Below are positions 8,083-17,019 of a stretch of DNA of 64,000 nucleotides, piece after piece. How positions within the stretch are numbered: position 1 is the stretch's first letter; every line of letters begins with the position of its first letter. The notes under the pieces are model-generated. The model was given only the letters and a program-made list of their open reading frames with translations. It did no database searches and was not told the origin of the DNA. The stretch lies in the NCBI RefSeq assembly GCF_037104765.1, contig NZ_JBAWSY010000012.1, forward strand, positions 19,488 through 83,487, written 5' to 3'. This DNA is from Psychrobacillus mangrovi (lineage in GTDB: Bacteria; Bacillota; Bacilli; Bacillales_A; Planococcaceae). The translations under genes and the position numbers were made by a program.

Positions 8083-9321
8083 TTGAATAGAAAAAATAGA
8101 ATAATTTTTCATATAGATATGAATAGTTTCTATGCTTCTGTCGAACAGGCATATGATCCCTCATTAAAAGGAAAGGCGATTGCTATAGCTGGAAACCCAA
8201 AGGAACGTAGAGGCATCCTTGTAACTTGTTCTTATGAGGCAAGAGCTAAAGGTGTATACACAACGATGTCTGTTTGGGAAGCGAAACGTAAATGCCCGGA
8301 GATAATTTTACTTCCTCCCAATTTTGAAAGATATCGTATCGCTTCTAAAGCTATGTTTGATATATTACGGTCATATACACCTCTTGTGGAACCTGTATCG
8401 ATTGATGAAGGGTATATGGATGTAAGTGAAATGAATCTTTCAGGAAACGCAGTTAATTTAGCAGAATCTATTCAAAATAGATTAATTCGTGAATTGGATT
8501 TACCAAGCTCTATTGGAATAGCCCCGAATAAGTTTTTAGCAAAAACCGCTTCGAATATGAAAAAGCCTATGGGTATAACTGTGCTACGAAAACGAGAATT
8601 GCCAGAAAGGTTATGGAATCTACCTGTTATTGAAATGCATGGTGTAGGCGAAAGTACCTCAAACAAACTTGCGGAATTAGGCATAAAAACAATTGGAGAT
8701 TTAGCGACTATTCAAACTGGTGTTTTAAAAGAAAGATTAGGAAAGATTGGTTTGCGTCTATCGGAAAGAGCAAACGGAATAGATGATCGGCCAGTAGATC
8801 CAACCTCCGTATTTGATACAAAAAGTGTAGGCAATTCAACAACCCTGCCATATGATGAAACCGATCCTACCGAGCTAAATAAGGTGATTTTGAAACTTTC
8901 CAAAAAAGTGGCTTCTAGGTTGGAAGCTAAAAACCTTGCTGGACAGTCTATTAACATTCATATTCGTGATGCAGATTGGAAAAATAAGACGAGAAGCAAA
9001 ACCGTACAGAACCGTATATTCGAAGAACGTGAGATATATCAGCTTGCTAAAGACTTATTTCATAGTACTTGGAATGGGGAGGCTATAAGGCTTTTAGGAG
9101 TTACAGTAAATAATGTGCAAGATAAAGGTGACTATGTTGAGCAATTATCTATTTTTAACTTTGAAGAACATGCTAAAGAAGAACCAATATTGAAGCTAGT
9201 TGAACAGCTACAGGATAAATTCGGAAAAGAAGCGATAAAGAGAGGAATTAAATTAAAAAAGAATCCTTCCTTAGAATCGAAAACAAGCTTTAGTAAAGAC
9301 TTTTTAGACGATCATAAATAA
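8083..9321 (+). CDS. dinB: DNA polymerase IV (Y-family, YqjH / PolY1 type)
   Basis: Translesion DNA polymerase that extends past damaged bases. Seen: catalytic Asp in IIFHIDMNSFYASVEQ at the N-terminus, the acidic pair in PVSIDEGYMDVSE near residue 108, the KFLAKTASNMKKP thumb-side segment, a helix-hairpin-helix region (LAELGIKTIGDLA) and the little-finger domain, with a C-terminal QLSIF(N)F-type clamp-binding motif near residue 360. It starts at TTG 8083 behind AAGGGGGG. In Bacillus this gene sits at the same place (yqjH). Here it is isolated by a terminator on each side and enclosed by two sets of inverted repeats. Confidence 0.95.
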   Translation: MNRKNRIIFHIDMNSFYASVEQAYDPSLKGKAIAIAGNPKERRGILVTCSYEARAKGVYTTMSVWEAKRKCPEIILLPPNFERYRIASKAMFDILRSYTPLVEPVSIDEGYMDVSEMNLSGNAVNLAESIQNRLIRELDLPSSIGIAPNKFLAKTASNMKKPMGITVLRKRELPERLWNLPVIEMHGVGESTSNKLAELGIKTIGDLATIQTGVLKERLGKIGLRLSERANGIDDRPVDPTSVFDTKSVGNSTTLPYDETDPTELNKVILKLSKKVASRLEAKNLAGQSINIHIRDADWKNKTRSKTVQNRIFEEREIYQLAKDLFHSTWNGEAIRLLGVTVNNVQDKGDYVEQLSIFNFEEHAKEEPILKLVEQLQDKFGKEAIKRGIKLKKNPSLESKTSFSKDFLDDHK

Positions 9322-9325
9322 ATAA

Positions 9326-9358
9326 GGAGCATTAATAGAATAATTCTATTAATGCTCC
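9326..9358 (+). terminator. Terminator after dinB
   Basis: GGAGCATTAATAGAAT and its exact complement ATTCTATTAATGCTCC form a 16-bp stem with almost no loop. No T run follows; the sequence TCTATTAATGCTCCTTTT found 244 bases later (9589) looks like the original end with its T tail, separated from it by an insertion. Confidence 0.6.
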
Positions 9359-9362
9359 CAGC

Positions 9363-9390
9363 TTGACGACAAAAGTACTTTTATAAACGG
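9363..9390 (-). repeat. Inner inverted repeat, right copy
   Basis: TTGACGACAAAAGTACTTTT and the following bases match the complement of 8004-8032 at 26 of 28 positions. Confidence 0.8.
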
Positions 9391-9456
9391 CTAGGAAGTA
9401 GTTGCTTTATCAATTAAAGGTAAAGATAGTAGATATCTTTAATCAATTGTCTATAA

Positions 9457-9575
9457 GGCAAGGACCACCACGAAGACTCCTGTGGGAACAGCTTGAGCAG
9501 AAGACCCCGCAGGTACGCAAGTACCGAGGAGGCTGAAGCCAAGCCCACGGAAAGCGAAGTGGAGGTCCTTGCCGA
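9457..9575 (-). repeat. Palindromic intergenic repeat, copy B (right of dinB)
   Basis: Inverted copy of the element at 7745-7916 with nearly identical arms and a shorter, different centre (CGGTACTTGCGTACC on the - strand). Its own ends GGCAAGGACCACCAC and GTGGAGGTCCTTGCC are inverted repeats, so a single copy can fold into a long hairpin. The 230-base insert that carries it (9359-9588) is flanked by the direct repeat TCTATTAATGCTCC. Confidence 0.85.
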
Positions 9576-9592
9576 ATTTAATATAAAATCTA

Positions 9593-11029
9593 TTAATGCT
9601 CCTTTTGGAAGGACAAAGTATGATTCAAGTAGTGTAGTGTTTCCATATCGGAAGTGGTTGGTAAAGAAAAAGGTTGCCGATAATCTTCAATGCCTTTTCC
9701 AGTAATAACTATCCAATCCTGGTCTTGTGCTTGTTTCCATGCATATTGAATAGCTTGCGTACGATCAGGGATTACTAGGCATTTATCCTGTAGATTAAGT
9801 TCGGTTAATTCTTTTAACATGTTATCAATTGATACACCATTTAAATCATCAAATGTAAGTATACTCTCATCACAATTTTTTAGTGATACATCTATCATAT
9901 TTTTTCTTTTCTGAGGATCGCGATTTCCTCTGAATCCAAAGATATGAATAATTTTTCGAGGTTTATAAGAATGAACAGTTTCCAAAATATGATAAAAAGC
10001 ATTGCTTGTATGAGCATAATCGATTACAAATGTAGCACCTGAGGGATGAGAGAATAACTGAAACCTTCCAGGTACACCATTAAAATTACTAAGTGCTTCT
10101 ATAATTGAAGTAGAAGCAATACCTAATGAAATTGAAGTTAAAAAAGCTAAGGCAGCATTTTCAATATTATGCTGTCCTTTCATACATGTTGTAAGTAGGA
10201 AAGACTCAGAATTAGAGGGTGATAATAATTCATTTCCAGAAATAGAATATGCAGATTCTTTGCCACTAACTTGAATTACATGATTGTTTCTCGATAGAAC
10301 ATAGGAACTTAACCTTTCACCCCATTCAGTAGTAGAATTTACGATTGCAACACCATCTGATTTTAAATGATCAAACAATGTTTGTTTTGCTAAATAGTAA
10401 GATTCCATGTTGAGGTGATAATCCAAGTGTTCAGGTTCTAAGTTAGTAAATATACAATAATCAAATTCAATACCTTCCACTCTGTATTGTGTTAAGCCAT
10501 GGGATGAAACTTCCATGATCACAACTTTATCATGGCTAAAGGATAATAATTGGTTAAAAGTTAATGGATCTAACGTGGTATGTGAAGAAGAGTTTTCAAT
10601 TCCGTTAATTACAGTTGAGACACTTCCAAACAACGCACATGAGATTCCTTGTGATTCCAAAATATGTTTGAGCATATAAGATGTCGTTGTCTTTCCATTA
10701 GTACCTGTAATCCCGATCATGATTTTATTTTGAGTTGGATTGTGGTGAAAAGTACGAGCTAATATGGCTAATGCTTTCCTTGAATTAGGAACTTTAAAGT
10801 ATGGTACTTCTAAATCTTCTATGTCGTGTTCCCCAATTATTGCAGCAGCGCCGTTTTTTATAGCATCATTTATATAAAGGTGACCGTCTGTGTTTGTTCC
10901 AGCGATCGCAATAAATATGAAATTTTTATCTACCTTGGAAGAATCAAAAGATAAACCATTTATTACAAGAGATTGATACTTATCTTTCATTGTAATATCT
11001 AAGGACTGTAACAATAAATCTAATTTCAT
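9593..11029 (-). CDS. MurE-like Mur ligase, divergent (UDP-N-acetylmuramyl-tripeptide synthetase family)
   Basis: ATP-dependent amide ligase with the three Mur domains: N-terminal UDP-sugar domain (residues ~1-90), central ATPase with GITGTNGKTTTSYML near 107 and the carbamylated-Lys/Mg region VSSHGLTQYRV and EHLDYH, and a C-terminal domain with GVPGRFQ and DYAHT. It departs from housekeeping MurE: the usual GGDRDxxKRP motif reads FRGNRDPQKRKNM, and the DNPR/DNPA amino-acid selection motif is replaced by DDLNGVS. It is therefore probably a paralogue with a different or relaxed amino-acid substrate, or a non-murein role (inference). It is a single gene, and its last codons overlap the repeat insertion at 9589. 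Confidence 0.8.
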   Translation of the reverse strand: MKLDLLLQSLDITMKDKYQSLVINGLSFDSSKVDKNFIFIAIAGTNTDGHLYINDAIKNGAAAIIGEHDIEDLEVPYFKVPNSRKALAILARTFHHNPTQNKIMIGITGTNGKTTTSYMLKHILESQGISCALFGSVSTVINGIENSSSHTTLDPLTFNQLLSFSHDKVVIMEVSSHGLTQYRVEGIEFDYCIFTNLEPEHLDYHLNMESYYLAKQTLFDHLKSDGVAIVNSTTEWGERLSSYVLSRNNHVIQVSGKESAYSISGNELLSPSNSESFLLTTCMKGQHNIENAALAFLTSISLGIASTSIIEALSNFNGVPGRFQLFSHPSGATFVIDYAHTSNAFYHILETVHSYKPRKIIHIFGFRGNRDPQKRKNMIDVSLKNCDESILTFDDLNGVSIDNMLKELTELNLQDKCLVIPDRTQAIQYAWKQAQDQDWIVITGKGIEDYRQPFSLPTTSDMETLHYLNHTLSFQKEH

Positions 11030-11308
11030 AAGGGTATTTCGCTCCTTCTGGGTGTCTATTTATTGTTAGCTGAATTAAAAAATACATGCATTAACAATAG
11101 TAATTATGTAGTTTATTCTCATTTCCCTTAAATCTCTTGTACAAATTTTCGGATAATCTATACAAGGATATTAATAAGTATACAGAAATAAGATTAAAAA
11201 GTTATGCAGTTAGCTTAATGTAACGAAAACGTAATATAGCTAGAAAAAGTTTGCAGTAATTTTGTTCAAACCTTATGATGAATGGAATAGAAGTTGAGGT
11301 GGAGAAAG

Positions 11309-12262
11309 ATGAAAATATTATTTTTAGGAACAGGGGCAGGAATGCCATCAAAACAACGCAATACGACAGCAACTGTTTTAAAATTGTTAGATGAACGAGG
11401 GACTTTCTGGATGTTTGATTGTGGAGAAGCGACACAACATCAAATTCTTCGGACTTCTCTCAAACCGCGAAAATTAGAGAAGCTCTTTATCACTCACTTA
11501 CATGGTGACCATATTTATGGACTTCCTGGATTGCTTGGATCTCGTTCTTTTCTCGGTGGAGATGAAGAACTTACAATTTATGGGCCAACTGGTATAAAAG
11601 CATGGATTGAGTTGACACTCGCCACTTCTAATACATACATCAAATATCCACTTTCGATAATAGAAATAGAGGAGGGAATTGTATTTGAGGACGAGCAATT
11701 TATAGTGGAAGCAAAATTACTAGAGCATGTCATTCCATGCTTTGGATATAAAGTAACTCAAAAACCACTTCCGCCTGAACTACTAATCAGTAAAACAGAT
11801 GCGCTGCGTGTACCTAGAGGACCATTATTGAAGCAATTAAAAGCAGGATTTGATATTGAACTTGAAGATGGTCGAATAGTGAGAAGTGCAGAAGTGACAG
11901 GGGAACCAAAGAAAGGTTTTCAGTTAACTGTTTTAGGTGATACAAGGTTTTGTAATAATTCGATTTTGTTAAGTATTGGATCTGATGTACTTATTCACGA
12001 AGGAACGTTTGATCAAGAAACGTCTGAACTTGCTAGGCAATATGGGCACTCTACTATTATAGATGCAGCAAATGTATGTAAGGAAGCAAATGCGAGCCAT
12101 TTAGTTGTCAACCATATTAGTGCACGATTTATGCCATCTGATATAAAAGATATGTTAGCGCAAGTTGAGGATTTTCCATTTCCGATTTTTGTGGCAGATG
12201 ATTTTTCTGAATTTGAATGGCAAAATGGCTTATTAAAAAAAGTGGAAAATTCCGAGCGATAA
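11309..12262 (+). CDS. rnz: Ribonuclease Z (tRNA 3' endonuclease)
   Basis: Metallo-beta-lactamase-fold endonuclease that trims tRNA precursors lacking an encoded CCA at the discriminator base. Seen: zinc motif FITHLHGDHIYGLPGLL near residue 61, the GEPKKGFQLTVLGDT region, HEGTFDQE, the AxDxGHST-type ARQYGHSTIIDA and the final histidine motif VNHISARF; about 317 residues. The start is ATG 11309 behind GAGGTGGAG; an in-frame ATG at 11294 overlaps that site. It is divergent from the MurE-like gene, and a bidirectional terminator separates it from proC. Confidence 0.95.
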   Translation: MKILFLGTGAGMPSKQRNTTATVLKLLDERGTFWMFDCGEATQHQILRTSLKPRKLEKLFITHLHGDHIYGLPGLLGSRSFLGGDEELTIYGPTGIKAWIELTLATSNTYIKYPLSIIEIEEGIVFEDEQFIVEAKLLEHVIPCFGYKVTQKPLPPELLISKTDALRVPRGPLLKQLKAGFDIELEDGRIVRSAEVTGEPKKGFQLTVLGDTRFCNNSILLSIGSDVLIHEGTFDQETSELARQYGHSTIIDAANVCKEANASHLVVNHISARFMPSDIKDMLAQVEDFPFPIFVADDFSEFEWQNGLLKKVENSER

Positions 12263-12282
12263 CAATTATCACTCGGAATTTT
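12248..12282. terminator. Bidirectional terminator between rnz and proC
   Basis: ATTCCGAGCGATAA and TTATCACTCGGAAT pair, with a run of seven T on the + side and A-rich sequence on the other; the genes converge here. Confidence 0.85.
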
Positions 12283-12299
12283 TTTATCATCGATTGGAT

Positions 12300-13112
12300 T
12301 TATTCATATTGTTTACCAAGGACCCTGGATTTATTTTGAGCAGCATCGATACAAGCAAAAATAGCATCTTTTACATTGTACTGTATCAATTGTTCCAAAC
12401 CAGCTTCAGTAGTTCCACCTGGGCTAGTTACTCTTCTTCGTAACTCATTAGGTTCTACATCACCTTTTTTAAGCATCTGAGCCGCTCCTTCCATCGTTTG
12501 AACAAATAAATGACGAGCGTCTGATTTATTCAAGCCATGCTTCATAGCTGCAGCTTCAAATTGCTCTGCAAAGTAATAGAAGTAGGCAGGACCGCTTCCT
12601 GAAAGCGCTGTGACAACATGTAAATCCTCTTCATCTACAGCTTGGACTGTTCCTATTGATTCTAATAAACTTACAATTGATTTTTTTTCTTCCTCAGATA
12701 CAAGATCATTCCAACTTATGGCGGAAGCACTGAGTCCAACAGCCGCTGATGTATTCGGCATAACACGTGCAATCGGACGTCTTCCTAAATAATTTGTTAT
12801 CGTTTGTATGGTTACACCAGCTATAACTGAAATAATTGTTGCGTTTTTATTTAAAAAAGGAGCGATACCAGTTAATGCTTCTTTTGCATCTTTTGGTTTC
12901 ATAGCTAAGAAAACAATATTTGCTTCTGTTAAAGCTATTTTCTTTTCACAGACAATCTGTACATTGTAAGCTTTTTTTAATAGTTGTAGCTGATCTACAT
13001 CCGATTTATTCGTCACATGTATGAACTCTGGAGAAACTTTGTCTTCTTTCGTAAGTCCATTAATGATAGCTTCCGCCATTGACCCAGCACCGACAAATAC
13101 AATTTTCGTCAT
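12300..13112 (-). CDS. proC: Pyrroline-5-carboxylate reductase
   Basis: Last enzyme of proline synthesis, reducing pyrroline-5-carboxylate with NAD(P)H. Seen: N-terminal Rossmann motif VFVGAGSMAEAII, the MPNTSAAVG segment, and the C-terminal dimer/active-site signature ALSGSGPAYFYYF followed by RRRVTSPGGTTEAGL. Length of 270 residues is normal; the position corresponds to proI of B. subtilis. Transcription is governed by a proline T-box directly upstream, so the gene is induced when tRNA-Pro is uncharged. Confidence 0.95.
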   Translation of the reverse strand: MTKIVFVGAGSMAEAIINGLTKEDKVSPEFIHVTNKSDVDQLQLLKKAYNVQIVCEKKIALTEANIVFLAMKPKDAKEALTGIAPFLNKNATIISVIAGVTIQTITNYLGRRPIARVMPNTSAAVGLSASAISWNDLVSEEEKKSIVSLLESIGTVQAVDEEDLHVVTALSGSGPAYFYYFAEQFEAAAMKHGLNKSDARHLFVQTMEGAAQMLKKGDVEPNELRRRVTSPGGTTEAGLEQLIQYNVKDAIFACIDAAQNKSRVLGKQYE

Positions 13113-13138
13113 TAAATATTCCTCCTTATAAAATAAAA

Positions 13139-13375
13139 AAATGCGTTCCCGTCCCTAATAAATAAGGACGAAAACGCATGTCTCCGCGGTACCACCTAAA
13201 TTTGCCGCAACCGGCACAACTTTTCCTTCATATCGTGAAGGTCACGACTATGTTTGCATAGTAGCTCAGAAGTAGGTTTGATATATGAGCGGGAGGTGAA
13301 ACTTGCAGCAGGTTATTTCACTCTCTTTACTCCATCATATATGTACTAGTCTTCATCTTAGCTTTTATTTTCTGA
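13139..13375 (-). promoter_or_regulatory. Proline-specific T-box leader of proC
   Basis: Read on the - strand: a stem I with AGTA-type and AGAGAG elements, a specifier loop with CCT (Pro codon; + positions 13274-13276) in the context AAACCTAC, then the antiterminator core GGTGGTACCGCGGAG (13182-13196), then a terminator made of ATGCGTTTTCGTCC and GGGACGGGAACGCAT followed by seven T. Uncharged tRNA-Pro would pair with the specifier and the core and let transcription reach proC. Specifier and gene agree. Confidence 0.93.
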
Positions 13376-13488
13376 ATTAATGAAATTATATGGCTCTTCC
13401 AAATAAAAGTCAACTTCAATTTAGTGACGGCTTCTTTAAAAAAATGTACAATAGAATGAATAACCATTCATAAAGAGGGAGTAGTATT

Positions 13489-14436
13489 ATGACTATACAT
13501 AAAATAATTATTCCTACGCCATTCGCGGTAGGTGATGTTAATGCATATTTATTAAAAGGTGATGCACTCACACTAATAGACGTAGGTCCCAAAACAGAAG
13601 AAGCACTAGTTGCCCTTAAAGCTGGAATTGAAGAAGTGGGATACTCGCTTTCGGATGTAGAACAAGTACTTCTAACACATCATCATCCAGATCATTCTGG
13701 ATGGGTATATGCTTTTGAACAAGCTACATTGTTGGGTCATGCTTATAACCAACCTTGGTTAACGAGAGATGTGGAGTTTTTTAAATTTCACGATGAATTT
13801 TATCTGCAATGCCTTAAAGAAGAAGGCGTTCCAGAAAGTTACTTCCGTTGGGTTGAAAAGATGAAAAGACCAACACATTTTATAGGAAATCGCCCTCTAC
13901 AAAAGTTTTTAAGAGAAGGAGATACACTTCCAGGGCATCCTGATTTCACTATTTTAGAGACTTTAGGACATGCGCAAAGTCATCTTTCTTTTTGGTCTGA
14001 GAAAGATAGAGTTTTAATCGGAGGAGACTTAGTACTAGAGAAAATTTCTTCTAATCCGTTAATTGAACCACCCCTTAATAGAGTTTTGAAACGTTCAAAA
14101 TCGATGCTCCAATACAACACTTCGTTAAAACGAATTCAAGATTTACCTGTTGAAAAGATCTATAGTGGTCATGGTAACGAAGTATATAACGTACATGAAC
14201 TTATTACAGGTAGACTAGAAAAACAAAGAGAAAGAGCATTTAAAGTCTTAGACATGATGAAAGAGGAAGAAAAAACAATTTTTGAACTGACACAACTGCT
14301 ATTTCCAAATGTATATGAAAAAGAATTAGGTTTGACTCTGTCAGAGACAATTGGTCAAATTGATTATTTAATGGAAGAAGGCTATATCAGGGAACAAAAA
14401 AATGAGAAAGGCATTTTGTTATATGACCATGCGTAA
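13489..14436 (+). CDS. yqjP: Metallo-beta-lactamase-fold hydrolase (YqjP type)
   Basis: Zinc hydrolase of unknown substrate. Seen: VLLTHHHPDHSGWVYAF near residue 60 (HxHxDH), a later His in ETLGHAQSHLSFW, GGDLVLEK with the bridging Asp, and YSGHGNEVYNV; a C-terminal winged-helix-like segment completes 315 residues. In Bacillus yqjP also lies between proI and yqjQ. Its end overlaps yqjQ, so they form one transcript. AAAGAGGGAG precedes the ATG. Confidence 0.85.
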   Translation: MTIHKIIIPTPFAVGDVNAYLLKGDALTLIDVGPKTEEALVALKAGIEEVGYSLSDVEQVLLTHHHPDHSGWVYAFEQATLLGHAYNQPWLTRDVEFFKFHDEFYLQCLKEEGVPESYFRWVEKMKRPTHFIGNRPLQKFLREGDTLPGHPDFTILETLGHAQSHLSFWSEKDRVLIGGDLVLEKISSNPLIEPPLNRVLKRSKSMLQYNTSLKRIQDLPVEKIYSGHGNEVYNVHELITGRLEKQRERAFKVLDMMKEEEKTIFELTQLLFPNVYEKELGLTLSETIGQIDYLMEEGYIREQKNEKGILLYDHA

Positions 14437-15175
14437 AAAAATTTTCATAACCGGAGCAACTAGCGGAGTAGGTTTAATACTTACAAAAAGGCTAAATATG
14501 GATGGTCACGAAGTTTGGGCTACTGGTCGAAACTTGGAAGTTCTTGATGAGTTAAATCGACTTGGAGTTCATCCCATCCAAGCAGATTTAACAGAAGAAC
14601 AATCTTATTCGAAACTTTTTCACGAAATGGGGACACCTGATACAATAATACATTGTGCAGGTGTTGGGACATTTGCATATTTAACAGATCTAGAAGAGAA
14701 AGATATGATACAAATGATGAATGTAAACGTGACGGCTCCAATGTTACTAACTAAACACTTTGCAGAAAAAATGAAAAAAAGAGGAAGCGGGCATTTTATT
14801 TTTATCGCTTCTCAAGCTGGAAAAGTTGCCACTCCAAAAGCATCCGTGTATGCTGCGTCAAAACATGCCATACTTGGTTTTGCCAATGCCATTCGTATGG
14901 AACTTAGAGAATTCGGGATACAAGTAACTACGATTAATCCCGGTCCAATCGATACACCATTCCTCGATTTAGCCGATCGGACTGGTACGTACAGAGGAAA
15001 GCTTAGTAAACATCTTCTACATCCACAAAAAGTAGTGGCTTCTATTATTAGAACAATAGACCACCCAGTGCGAGAAGTCGATTTACCTTCGTATATGAGT
15101 CTGACTAGTAAGCTGTATGCAGTTTTTCCAAAAAGCGTGGAAACTCTAGGAAAGGGTTTTTTTAATAAAAAGTAG
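14423..15175 (+). CDS. yqjQ: Short-chain dehydrogenase/reductase (YqjQ type)
   Basis: NAD(P)-dependent oxidoreductase of unknown substrate. Seen: cofactor motif TGATSGVG close to the N-terminus, NxxG-equivalent HCAGVG, the active-site Ser in FIASQAGK and catalytic YAASK, then INPGPIDTPF. The start is placed at ATG 14423 behind GAAAGG (a further ATG follows at 14429); ATG 14402 is also possible but has a poorer ribosome site. It overlaps the MBL gene by 14 bases. Conserved synteny supports the YqjQ name. Confidence 0.88.
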   Translation: MTMRKKIFITGATSGVGLILTKRLNMDGHEVWATGRNLEVLDELNRLGVHPIQADLTEEQSYSKLFHEMGTPDTIIHCAGVGTFAYLTDLEEKDMIQMMNVNVTAPMLLTKHFAEKMKKRGSGHFIFIASQAGKVATPKASVYAASKHAILGFANAIRMELREFGIQVTTINPGPIDTPFLDLADRTGTYRGKLSKHLLHPQKVVASIIRTIDHPVREVDLPSYMSLTSKLYAVFPKSVETLGKGFFNKK

Positions 15176-15200
15176 TTTTAAAATCCTGGAGGAAAATGAG

Positions 15201-15983
15201 ATGAATTTACAAGATATTATTAGTTTGGATTTTGCTTATTTAGATACTTTTTCTAAACGTAAAGATACAAAGTGGGGATCATTATTTTATAATGAGAGTC
15301 AGCCATCATATTACGATGCAAATCATGCACATATTAGTGACTTAAGTGTAAACCCTTCTTTAATAATGGAAGAAGTAGTTAAATTTTATAATTCAAAAAA
15401 TATTATACCAAGATTTTATTTATATAATTTAGACCTACAACAGGAGCTTATTTCTATTTTAATCGCGAATAGCTTCGGTTATGAGGAGTTGATGGGTCCC
15501 GTTCAATTATGGGATAAAAAGCTTTTAGAAAAAGAGAGAGACGAACATTTATTGATTGAGCGTGTCAGTAAACACAATTATTCTGAAGCCCTCCATATTG
15601 AATGTAGTATAAAGGAGTTTGGTGGTAAAGAAGTGAGAGAAAAAGCATTTGAGGTTGAATTTAATCACCCAAGTTTTGAACACTATTTACTAAGATTTAA
15701 TGGGACGGCCTGTGCAACTGCTTGTATTTTTATATGTGATAATCAAGCTCGAATGGAGAGTGTAGCTACTTTAGAAGAATTTAGAGGTAGAGGTTTGATT
15801 GGAGAACTCATACATTTTATACAAACTGAAGTGGCGAAAAAAGGTTATGAAAACCTGTGGGTCTTTCCAATCAACGAAAGAGTCGAAAAAGTGTATCAAA
15901 AATTCGGATTTAAAACTGTGAGTAAACTTAAAATGGGACACGCTTATTTAGGTGGGAGAAGCATAAAAGAAATTCAAGAATGA
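15201..15983 (+). CDS. GNAT-family N-acetyltransferase, two-domain
   Basis: 260 residues. The C-terminal half holds a recognisable acetyl-CoA-binding GNAT core (ESVATLEEFRGRGLIGELI near residue 200, then YQKFGFKTVS). The N-terminal half is a degenerate GNAT-like domain without a clear acetyl-CoA loop. GGAGG lies seven bases before the ATG. It follows yqjQ by 25 bases and may be in the same operon. The acceptor is unknown. Confidence 0.75.
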   Translation: MNLQDIISLDFAYLDTFSKRKDTKWGSLFYNESQPSYYDANHAHISDLSVNPSLIMEEVVKFYNSKNIIPRFYLYNLDLQQELISILIANSFGYEELMGPVQLWDKKLLEKERDEHLLIERVSKHNYSEALHIECSIKEFGGKEVREKAFEVEFNHPSFEHYLLRFNGTACATACIFICDNQARMESVATLEEFRGRGLIGELIHFIQTEVAKKGYENLWVFPINERVEKVYQKFGFKTVSKLKMGHAYLGGRSIKEIQE

Positions 15984-16032
15984 TTATATGTACTTGTTTA
16001 GCAAATGGCAATAAGTTTATGAGTACATAGAT

Positions 16033-16072
16033 AACCGATTAGTTCCATATTTAGGAGACTAATCGGTTTTTT
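16033..16072 (+). terminator. Terminator after the two-domain GNAT gene
   Basis: AACCGATTAGT and ACTAATCGGTT pair around a loop and are followed by TTTTTT. The 3' end of the opposing Spo0E-like gene runs into this stem. Confidence 0.85.
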
Positions 16073-16254
16073 AAAGAATTTATATTCTGATTATTATATT
16101 TTTCTTGATATCTATTGAGTAGTCGATCTAACTCTTGGCTAACTGAGACAACAATTGGATGTGTAAATCCAAATTTTTTTGCTTTTCTATACATGTCTTT
16201 TCTTTTGATATCTATTTGAAACATTAAAGCCATCTTATCCAAATTACTTATCAC
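16051..16254 (-). CDS. Spo0E-family aspartyl-phosphate phosphatase (copy 1)
   Basis: 67-residue two-helix protein with the Spo0E signature: IDIKRKDMYRKAKKFGF, then the catalytic SQELD motif and LLNRYQEK. Such proteins dephosphorylate Spo0A-P and delay sporulation. It starts at GTG 16254, seven bases after GGAGG on the - strand. A very similar protein is encoded at 22370-22534. The last ten residues are encoded inside the opposing terminator. Confidence 0.85.
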   Translation of the reverse strand: MISNLDKMALMFQIDIKRKDMYRKAKKFGFTHPIVVSVSQELDRLLNRYQEKYNNQNINSLKNRLVS

Positions 16255-16507
16255 ATTTCTTCCTCCATTTATTATATTTAGCTTCGACTATGAGGGGAAA
16301 TACAAGATGTAACAGAAGCAACTTGTCCAATTGTACGATAGATAAAATGCGAAATTTGTCTGGTTGTGTAAGAAAAGCGTAATTTAATATAATTGTAATA
16401 AAAGTAAATATTCAAATAAAATTAAGTTGTAAGAAATTAATAAGACTTCTTTTTATCTCATAGATTGGATGTATGAACTCATATGGAAAAAGTAAAGGGG
16501 AGAGGCT

Positions 16508-16942
16508 TTGATCAAACGAAATGGATTACCTAGAAAGTTTGTTGTTACTGCTACTTTAGGAGTAATTATTATTGGCATGATTTTCTTGTTTTTTCCTTTT
16601 GGTTATACTTTGCAAGAAGATGGACACGGAATGGCTTCAATTTCAGAAAACGGTATTTTGCGAAATGATTTTAAAGTAGAGGTTACAGAAGCAAATGCTT
16701 TAAAAATCGCTTTATTAAAATCAGCTATAAAAGAATTTAAAACAATTTGCTTGATGTTAGTAATCATAATTCCGCTTTTGCTATTATCTATAGCAATTAA
16801 TTATGTAAGGAAATCTAAAGAAACTTTTCTAATTATGTGTATCATAACAATTATTATGTTGATCACAAGCATAATTTTATATTTTAATAACCTAGAAATC
16901 ATGGAACACTTAATAAGTGGATTAAAAGAGCAGAAGAAATAA
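16508..16942 (+). CDS. Hypothetical membrane protein
   Basis: 144 residues, not recognised. Three hydrophobic segments are visible: residues ~12-32, ~78-97 and ~107-124; the ~45 residues between the first and second are polar and likely extracytoplasmic. TTG start at 16508 behind AAGGGGAGAGG. It stands between the Spo0E-like gene and a beta-lactamase-fold gene, 78 bases from the latter. No function can be assigned. Confidence 0.6.
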   Translation: MIKRNGLPRKFVVTATLGVIIIGMIFLFFPFGYTLQEDGHGMASISENGILRNDFKVEVTEANALKIALLKSAIKEFKTICLMLVIIIPLLLLSIAINYVRKSKETFLIMCIITIIMLITSIILYFNNLEIMEHLISGLKEQKK

Positions 16943-17019
16943 AAGTGCTTCTATTTCAAGGATTCAATAAATTTATTTATCATTAATTGATATGAAGCAA
17001 AAGGAACTGTGGTGATGAT

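Noticed and set aside
9493..9705. Open frame of 70 codons starting inside the right palindromic repeat
   Set aside because: Runs from the repeat into the opposite strand of the MurE-like gene; not conserved between copies.
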